The position numbers and the translations under genes are program-made. Of a stretch of 14,029 bases of DNA, positions 6,804-11,853 are shown one piece after another (position 1 is the first letter of the stretch; every line of letters starts with the position of its first letter). Source of the stretch: Nitrososphaerota archaeon (GTDB lineage: Archaea > Thermoproteota > Nitrososphaeria > Nitrososphaerales > Nitrosopumilaceae). The notes under the pieces were generated by a model. The model had not been told where the DNA came from. It saw only the letters and a list, made by a program, of their open reading frames with translations, and ran no database searches. The DNA lies in the NCBI GenBank assembly GCA_022565935.1, contig JADFJY010000021.1, forward strand, positions 1-14,029. Reading direction: 5' to 3'.

Positions 6804-6812
6804 ACTATAAAT
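6804..6812 (+). promoter_or_regulatory. TATA box of the Fe-S protein gene
   Basis: ACTATAAAT is centred about 28 bases before the ATG at 6836, the spacing of a leaderless archaeal gene. Confidence 0.55.
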
Positions 6813-6835
6813 TCCTGAATTTAGAACAAACAGTA

Positions 6836-7015
6836 ATGAAAGTAACTTGGGATGAAAACATTTGTATTCATTCAGGCAAATGTGTCAAGAATCTTCCTAC
6901 AGTATTTACAAAACAAGATGGAAAATTTGTTATCATACAAGATGGAGCACCTGAAGATGAAATTAGAAAAGTTGTAAAGGAATGTCCATCTGCTGCTCTA
7001 AAGATTGAAGAATAA
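6836..7015 (+). CDS. Single-cluster ferredoxin-like protein (YjdI/Fer4_19 type)
   Basis: This 59-residue protein starts MKVTWDENICIHSGKCVKNL. The pattern CIHSGKC (Cys10 to Cys16) plus ECPSAAL (Cys50) matches the divergent 4Fe-4S mono-cluster domain found in YjdI, which has three cysteines and a shorter spacing than true ferredoxins; His12 may be a fourth ligand (inference). Residues PTVFTKQDGKFVI and QDGAPEDEI also fit. It probably carries electrons or an Fe-S cluster in the cytoplasm; no partner is evident nearby. The ATG follows a TATA box by 28 bases, so it looks like a single-gene leaderless unit. It converges on the TrmB-like gene, with 19 bases between. Confidence 0.85.
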   Translation: MKVTWDENICIHSGKCVKNLPTVFTKQDGKFVIIQDGAPEDEIRKVVKECPSAALKIEE

Positions 7016-7033
7016 TCTAGCCTAAATTAACGC

Positions 7034-7049
7034 ATTAGTTTTTACTAAT
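7034..7049. terminator. Possible bidirectional hairpin between convergent genes
   Basis: ATTAGT and ACTAAT are perfect six-base arms around TTTT, overlapping the stop codon of the TrmB-like gene and lying 19 bases after the Fe-S gene stop. T-rich stretches follow on the plus strand. Archaeal termination depends mainly on T tracts, so the hairpin may be incidental. Confidence 0.3.
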
Positions 7050-8192
7050 TTTGATGTGAACTTTTTCACCCTTTGAATTATTTTGATATATGGTTCTTGT
7101 TTTGTAGCCTTGTTTTTGAAGGCATCCATCCAAAATTGAGACCCAAGGTAATGAATGTCCACTGTTTAGTTTTGACTCTATTGTAATATTTTTGGTGGCA
7201 GCCTCAAAATTTACGTGTCCAGAGCATGTTATCTGCATTACTGCATCCATTATCTCAATGATATCATCAAGTGATTTTGATTTTAATGATATTCCGTTTT
7301 GCTCTAATAGTTTGAGCATGTCTGATTCGGGCTTTTTTGATACCATTAGTGAATTTAGAATATACATCAAACCATTTTCATTAACTGTCTTGATTATTTT
7401 GTAAATCTCTGCTGCTTCTATTTTTGTCATGTCTGCAAGTGCTTTGGTTTTTGTTGCATTCTTCCAGATATTAGAAAATACTTTTTCTTGGTTTATTCCA
7501 AGAATATCAGTTGAAGAAAAAATTGCTCCTTTGCCGTTAGTGTTGTTTACCAATAATAGTTCTGTCTCATCAAAGATAAAACAATTTTGAGTAATCTCTG
7601 TTGCTCTGATTTCTACTCCCTCAGGAATTGCTCTGTATGATTCAGAGCAAATCTGTGCTGGTGCTACAAGTAATTTTACATCTAAATTTTTACGTAGTGC
7701 TGAGAGTAACTGTTCTTTACATTCAGCTAATAATCCAAAACCCCATTGGTCGACTGTAATCTTTATTGATGATTTAGAACCAACAATCATAATTTGAAGT
7801 TGAGCTAAAACATTGTTTGCACTAATGTGAAAGTATCTTTTTTCTTCAGACCCTCTTGACTTTCTACTCTCCTCACTTGCTTTCTTCAAATTAGTTACTA
7901 ACGTATTCATTGCATTTACTTTGTTGATTTGTTCATGAATGATTCCATCAAATGCATCTTCAGGTGCAATTGCTGTGCACATTATTGGTTTGCTCTTTGA
8001 GATGATTGTGAGTTTCTTTTTTTCTAGTTTTAGCAAAGTTGGGTAAATTTTAGTTCGAGGTATCTCAGAATAATATGCCAATTCGCCTGCAGTAATTGTT
8101 CCTTTGGCAATTAGCGATACGTATGCCTGTGCTTCATATTTACTTAATCCAAATTCTTCTAAACTGACAGTTAATGCATGTTCATTTACCAT
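7035..8192 (-). CDS. TrmB-family transcriptional regulator with C-terminal extension
   Basis: This protein of 385 residues has three parts. Residues 9-80 form a winged-helix domain of the TrmB type (LEEFGLSKYEAQAYVSLI, GTITAGELAYYSEIPRTKIYPTLLKLEKKK). A helical linker follows (90-118). Residues 120-245 look like the ligand-sensing PLD-like half of TrmB (SSIKITVDQWGFGLL, LDVKLLVAP, FIFDETELLLVNN). Residues 255-385 are an extension with two helices and a beta-rich end that I do not recognise. I start at the ATG at 8192 rather than a TTG at 8255: a TATA box at 8237-8244 would lie inside the longer version, and the shorter start gives the usual TrmB N-terminus. Family members bind DNA and respond to sugars or other ligands; the ligand here is unknown. 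It is divergent from the CdvB-like gene. Confidence 0.88.
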   Translation of the reverse strand: MVNEHALTVSLEEFGLSKYEAQAYVSLIAKGTITAGELAYYSEIPRTKIYPTLLKLEKKKLTIISKSKPIMCTAIAPEDAFDGIIHEQINKVNAMNTLVTNLKKASEESRKSRGSEEKRYFHISANNVLAQLQIMIVGSKSSIKITVDQWGFGLLAECKEQLLSALRKNLDVKLLVAPAQICSESYRAIPEGVEIRATEITQNCFIFDETELLLVNNTNGKGAIFSSTDILGINQEKVFSNIWKNATKTKALADMTKIEAAEIYKIIKTVNENGLMYILNSLMVSKKPESDMLKLLEQNGISLKSKSLDDIIEIMDAVMQITCSGHVNFEAATKNITIESKLNSGHSLPWVSILDGCLQKQGYKTRTIYQNNSKGEKVHIKISKN

Positions 8193-8236
8193 GGTTTTGA
8201 TTGATTTTATTATTAGGTAAAATTGAGAGCTAAATT

Positions 8237-8244
8237 CCTTTAAA
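8237..8244 (-). promoter_or_regulatory. TATA box of the TrmB-like gene
   Basis: The minus strand reads TTTAAAGG, which would start transcription near 8215, about 23 bases before the ATG at 8192. A second A/T-rich candidate, AATAATAAAA, lies at about 8206-8215. Confidence 0.4.
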
Positions 8245-8307
8245 CAACTACTCAAAAAAAATCAAAATTGTATCTACGGTAAGGTGTAACTGTGGTTACA
8301 AAACAAA

Positions 8308-8916
8308 TTGTTACATGGCCCTCAAATACAAAATTTAGATCAACTATGTGGTATGGCTGTTAAATGTAATGTCTACACATTAGAATATTCAAACACATCT
8401 TATTCAGTTACTTTGGTTCCAAGACTAGAATATTCTATTCATCTCTTAGATGAGATTGTATCTATTCTAAAGAAAAAAAGAGATGACTTGAAGAAATCAA
8501 ATAAATTATTGGTTACTGATTTTGATGAAACTAGTGATGTAACACTTGGAGCAATAAATCTGGAGAGAACTGTATCTTTTTCTCTAGAAACACTCACTCT
8601 AATTAAAAAAAGAACAAAGCAAATATCTAATGTAACTAGTATTCCAATAGTTCTTCCTGCTGTTATTCCAATGATTAGAACCGTCAGTGCACAATTGTTT
8701 GTTATTATTCCTCATTGCAGTCAAAAATTATCAGAGTTATCTGTCCATTTAGGCAGTATAGTGTTGGATTCTGCAGCCCTCACAAAGGCAAGATTTGATT
8801 TTAGCCAATCAAATGACGAATCCTCAATTATGCTTAATGAAGTAAAATTGATGGTAGACTCTAAAATAAGAAAGCAGTATCCTAATCTTGATTTTTTTAA
8901 AGTATGCAATACTTGA
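8308..8916 (+). CDS. Divergent ESCRT-III/CdvB-like protein (proposed)
   Basis: This 202-residue protein looks like a distant ESCRT-III (CdvB) relative. Residues 40-70 (RLEYSIHLLDEIVSILKKKR) could be helix 1. Residues 84-160 follow the CdvB core: LERTVSFSLETLTLIKKRTK, a conserved-looking VLPAVIPMIRTVSAQL (115-130), IIPHCSQKLSELSVHLGSI (133-151) and DSAALTKARFDFSQSNDESS (154-173). The end, LMVDSKIRKQYPNL (181-194), matches the basic helix and PxL ending of the CdvB core from memory. The protein stops soon after, without the C-terminal tail that carries MIT-binding motifs in other CdvBs. It lies just upstream of CdvC with one small gene between. TTG at 8308 is the outermost plausible start; an ATG at 8353 would shorten it by 15 residues. 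Confidence covers the gene; the family call is weaker. Confidence 0.6.
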   Translation: MLHGPQIQNLDQLCGMAVKCNVYTLEYSNTSYSVTLVPRLEYSIHLLDEIVSILKKKRDDLKKSNKLLVTDFDETSDVTLGAINLERTVSFSLETLTLIKKRTKQISNVTSIPIVLPAVIPMIRTVSAQLFVIIPHCSQKLSELSVHLGSIVLDSAALTKARFDFSQSNDESSIMLNEVKLMVDSKIRKQYPNLDFFKVCNT

Positions 8917-8918
8917 TA

Positions 8919-9407
8919 ATGCTAAATTCAAAACGAAACTTTTCTAAGGATATTGAACGTATCCGAGCACTCTCATCAAAAATTGACAAAAAAATATCAG
9001 ATGTCAAACACTCAGATGATGATAAAATTGATAAACTTTCACTAGAAGAATTACAAGATTTAAACAAGATTGTTGGAATTGCTGATTTTATGTTATGCAA
9101 ATACGATGACAAAAAAGAGATGCGCTCAATTCTTAAACATTTTGTATCAATTATTTCAGATACTGCAAGTTCACTTGATAATTTAGATGATGAAATATCT
9201 GAACTAATTATCTCAGCTGAGGACTCTATAAACAAAGTAAAAGAAATGCAATCTCATATCTCTGAAAAATCTGATTTCAAAAAAAGATTCCATGATGGAC
9301 CTGACTATAATGAATCTGAGACTAGTGGAATTAATTTAACCACTCTTGGCACTGAGATTAACCCAATTGAATACCAACAAAATCCTAAAGGACATATTCG
9401 TAGGTAA
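8919..9407 (+). CDS. Helical protein with proline-containing tail, in the cdv cluster
   Basis: This 162-residue protein starts at the ATG at 8919, two bases after the upstream stop; an in-frame ATG at 8904 would overlap it by 13 bases and add five residues. No strong ribosome-binding site favours either. Residues 6-115 form predicted helices rich in heptad-like hydrophobic and charged residues (RNFSKDIERIRALSSKIDKK, DKIDKLSLEELQDLNKIV, DKKEMRSILKHFVSIISD, DDEISELIISAEDSINKVK), with one cysteine (60). Residues 120-162 are polar and probably disordered, ending INPIEYQQNPKGHIRR, which loosely resembles the proline-containing MIT-interacting motifs of ESCRT-III tails. It ends five bases before cdvC. 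It could be a second ESCRT-III-like protein or an adaptor; I do not recognise the family. Confidence 0.65.
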   Translation: MLNSKRNFSKDIERIRALSSKIDKKISDVKHSDDDKIDKLSLEELQDLNKIVGIADFMLCKYDDKKEMRSILKHFVSIISDTASSLDNLDDEISELIISAEDSINKVKEMQSHISEKSDFKKRFHDGPDYNESETSGINLTTLGTEINPIEYQQNPKGHIRR

Positions 9408-9408
9408 T
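9403..9408 (+). promoter_or_regulatory. Weak ribosome-binding site of cdvC
   Basis: GGTAAT overlaps the stop of the upstream gene and ends four bases before the ATG at 9413. It supports the start of cdvC and suggests coupled translation. Confidence 0.4.
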
Positions 9409-9412
9409 TAAG

Positions 9413-10606
9413 ATGAGTTTAGCACCGCAAGAATTAGAGAATACTGCTAGCAAATACGCCTCTGAGGCCATAAAATATGATTCTCAGGGAGCCCGTGGCA
9501 TGGCAATTTCACACTATCAGCACGCAATTGATGCCCTTGTAAAACTATTACAACTATACCCTAACAGCAAACTAAACCAAATTTACAAAGACAGATGTAA
9601 CTCTTATCGTAATCGAATTAATGCATTACAACAGGCTGGTGGCGTAGAACCTGCAGTTGATCCTAAAGCATCCACCGAAGATCAAAAGGCATCTGTTCAA
9701 AGACAAGAAACTGAAAATGACTTTGAAGACCTTATCATGAAAGAAAAACCAGATGTTACATGGGCCCAAGTGATTGGATTAGAAGAAGCTAAAAGTGCAT
9801 TACGTGAATCAATCATATATCCTGCTAAAAGACCTGACTTGTTTCCTCTTGGATGGCCAAAGGGAATGCTACTCTATGGACCACCTGGTACTGGAAAAAC
9901 AATGCTTGCAGCAGCTACTGCAAATGAAATGGATGGTTACTTTATCAATGTAGATGCATCATCTATGATGAGCAAATGGTTAGGTGAAGCAGAAAAAAAT
10001 GTTTCAAAATTATTTAAAATGGCAAGACACTATGCAGAAAAAGAAGGCAAGCCTGTTATCTTGTTTGTAGATGAAGTTGATTCCTTGCTGGGTTCAAGAA
10101 CTAGTGAAGTTGGTGGAGAAGTAAGAACTAAAAACCAATTTCTAACTGAGATGGATGGTGTTAATCAAAAAGGAAAAAATTTGATGCTTTATGTAATTGG
10201 TGCAACAAACAAACCATGGAGCCTTGATTGGCCTTTCTTAAGACGATTCCAAAAGAGAATCTATGTTTCATTACCATCACAAGAAGCAAGAGTACATCTC
10301 TTTGAGGAATACACTGAACCTCTAAGAAAAAGTTATAAAGTAAATCCTGTTGAATTGGCAAAAATGTTTGATGGATATAGTGCAAGTGATATCAAAGATG
10401 TCTGTCAAGCAGCACAAATCAAAACAGTTCATGAAATTTTTAATGCTCCAGATTACCATGAACCAGTAGAAGGTGAAGAACCAATACAACCAAGAGAACT
10501 AACTACAGCTGATTTCAAAGATATTATGGCAAGAAGAAAACCAAGTGTTTCAACTGAAATGATTCATGCTTATCACAAATGGAGCGAAGAGTTCCAGGCT
10601 CTCTAA
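9413..10606 (+). CDS. cdvC: CdvC, Vps4-like AAA ATPase with MIT domain
   Basis: This 397-residue protein is the archaeal counterpart of Vps4, which uses ATP to remodel or disassemble ESCRT-III filaments during cell division and membrane scission. Residues 8-75 form the three-helix MIT domain (SKYASEAIKYDSQGARGMAI), which binds ESCRT-III tails. A linker follows, then the AAA module: Walker A GPPGTGKT (156-163), pore loop KWLG (188-191), Walker B ILFVDE (216-221), sensor 1 at GATNKP (Asn266), and arginine fingers Arg277-Arg278 in FLRRF. The C-terminal helix (ISxxHxYHKWSEEFxAL type, 376-397) is the Vps4-like end. The usual beta domain appears reduced to the acidic stretch EPVEGEEPIQP (350-360). 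It closes the three-gene cdv set, with the helical protein five bases upstream and a T-rich tract after it. Confidence 0.95.
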   Translation: MSLAPQELENTASKYASEAIKYDSQGARGMAISHYQHAIDALVKLLQLYPNSKLNQIYKDRCNSYRNRINALQQAGGVEPAVDPKASTEDQKASVQRQETENDFEDLIMKEKPDVTWAQVIGLEEAKSALRESIIYPAKRPDLFPLGWPKGMLLYGPPGTGKTMLAAATANEMDGYFINVDASSMMSKWLGEAEKNVSKLFKMARHYAEKEGKPVILFVDEVDSLLGSRTSEVGGEVRTKNQFLTEMDGVNQKGKNLMLYVIGATNKPWSLDWPFLRRFQKRIYVSLPSQEARVHLFEEYTEPLRKSYKVNPVELAKMFDGYSASDIKDVCQAAQIKTVHEIFNAPDYHEPVEGEEPIQPRELTTADFKDIMARRKPSVSTEMIHAYHKWSEEFQAL

Positions 10607-10626
10607 ACATTACATCTTACTGCGAT

Positions 10627-10650
10627 CAAAATTTTTCTGTTTCTTTTCCA
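10627..10650 (+). terminator. T-rich tract after cdvC
   Basis: A pyrimidine-rich stretch containing TTTTTCTGTTTCTTTTCC lies about 20-40 bases after the cdvC stop and before the carA region. Oligo-T tracts are the main intrinsic termination signal in archaea, so this may end the cdv transcript. Confidence 0.35.
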
Positions 10651-10685
10651 CACAAAACTTAAATTCATATTCATTCGGACTTTAC

Positions 10686-10691
10686 GAGGGT
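10686..10691 (+). promoter_or_regulatory. Ribosome-binding site GAGGGT of carA
   Basis: GAGGGT lies four bases before an in-frame ATA (10696). It is the only purine-rich site near the expected start of carA, and it is why I place the start there despite the unusual codon. Confidence 0.4.
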
Positions 10692-10695
10692 AACA

Positions 10696-11853
10696 ATAAC
10701 TACAAAGAAATCAAGCCACGCAAACAAGTTTGGAAAGCTGGTTTTTGATGATGGTACAGTTATTGATGGCCAAGGTTTTGGTTATTCTACAACTAATTTT
10801 GGCGAAATTGTCTTTAATACTGGGATGGTTGGATACCCCGAAGCTCTAACTGATCCATCATATAATGGTCAAATTCTCACATTTACCTATCCTCTAATCG
10901 GAAATTATGGCGTTCCTGATACGTCAGTTAAAGACGATTATGGAATCCCAAAATTCTTTGAATCTGATAAAATTCAGGTAAGGGGCTTGGTGGTTCATGA
11001 GTTATCTCTAACTGCTAGTCACTGGAATCTTTCAATGACTCTTGATGAATGGATGAATAATGAAAAAGTACCTGGCATCTCCGGAATTGATACTCGAGAA
11101 TTAACAAAGAAACTTAGGACAGGTGGAGTTATGATGGCAGCCCTTGTAGTGTCTGATTCAGAAATTGATGTTGAGGAGATAAAAAAACAATTATCATCTG
11201 CACCTCATTATGATTCTCAGCAATTCATGGATGAAGTCTCTACAAAAGAAGAAAAAGTTTATGGTAACAGCGACAAATCAGTTGTAGTAATTGACACTGG
11301 TGCAAAGAATGCAATTTTGAGAAACATTCTTCAAATGGGATACAAAGTAATTCTTGTTCCTTGGAATACTACATATGAAAAAATAATGTCATACAATCCT
11401 AAAGGCGTTGTATTAAGTAGCGGTCCCGGTGATCCGCTGAATTGTCCTGATACAATAGTTACCACAAAAAAATTAATTGAAAATAATATTCCAACATTAG
11501 GAATTTGTTTGGGTGCACAAATTATTGGTATTGCAGGAAATACAAAAACATACAAACTAAAGTATGGACATAGAGGACAAAACAAACCTTGTGTTAATCT
11601 CGAAAATAATCAAGTTTATGTAACCAGTCAGAATCATGGTTATGGAATTACTCCTGAATCACTTGAAAAGTCTGACTTTAATTTATGGTTTACAAATGCA
11701 GATGACCAAACAATTGAAGGAATAAAACACAAAACAAAAAATTGTATTGCAGTACAGTTTCATCCTGAAGCTTCACCTGGTCCTTATGATTGCAAGTTTG
11801 TTTTTGAAGAGTTACAACACTTTATGGAGAAAGGAACACATGCCAAAGAATGA
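10696..11853 (+). CDS. carA: Carbamoyl phosphate synthetase small (glutaminase) subunit
   Basis: CarA splits glutamine to ammonia for carbamoyl phosphate synthesis, used for arginine and pyrimidines; it forms a complex with CarB. The N-terminal domain (FGKLVFDDGTVIDGQGFG, FNTGMVGYPE, GIDTRELTKKLRTGG) is followed by a class I amidotransferase: nucleophile Cys in LGICLGAQ (codon 11506), and His-x-Glu in VQFHPEASPGP. No ATG, GTG or TTG lies in frame between the upstream stop (10660) and the ATG at 10825, which would delete about 40 conserved residues. I place the start at ATA 10696, because GAGGGT at 10686-10691 is a good ribosome-binding site four bases before it. This start is tentative, giving 385 residues; CTG at 10738 is another option. 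The end overlaps carB by 14 bases. Confidence 0.85.
   Translation: MTTKKSSHANKFGKLVFDDGTVIDGQGFGYSTTNFGEIVFNTGMVGYPEALTDPSYNGQILTFTYPLIGNYGVPDTSVKDDYGIPKFFESDKIQVRGLVVHELSLTASHWNLSMTLDEWMNNEKVPGISGIDTRELTKKLRTGGVMMAALVVSDSEIDVEEIKKQLSSAPHYDSQQFMDEVSTKEEKVYGNSDKSVVVIDTGAKNAILRNILQMGYKVILVPWNTTYEKIMSYNPKGVVLSSGPGDPLNCPDTIVTTKKLIENNIPTLGICLGAQIIGIAGNTKTYKLKYGHRGQNKPCVNLENNQVYVTSQNHGYGITPESLEKSDFNLWFTNADDQTIEGIKHKTKNCIAVQFHPEASPGPYDCKFVFEELQHFMEKGTHAKE
11831..11835 (+). promoter_or_regulatory. Ribosome-binding site of carB
   Basis: AAGGA lies inside the end of carA, four bases before the ATG at 11840. With the overlap of the two frames it points to coupled translation of the two subunits. Confidence 0.55.

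Noticed and set aside
8292..8362. GTG-started short frame overlapping the CdvB-like gene start
   Set aside because: It ends after 23 codons with no continuation, and a frameshift joining it to the CdvB-like frame is not needed, because TTG 8308 and ATG 8353 are available.
10566..10748. 60-codon frame spanning the cdvC end and carA start
   Set aside because: It overlaps both genes in another frame, and its sequence has no family features.
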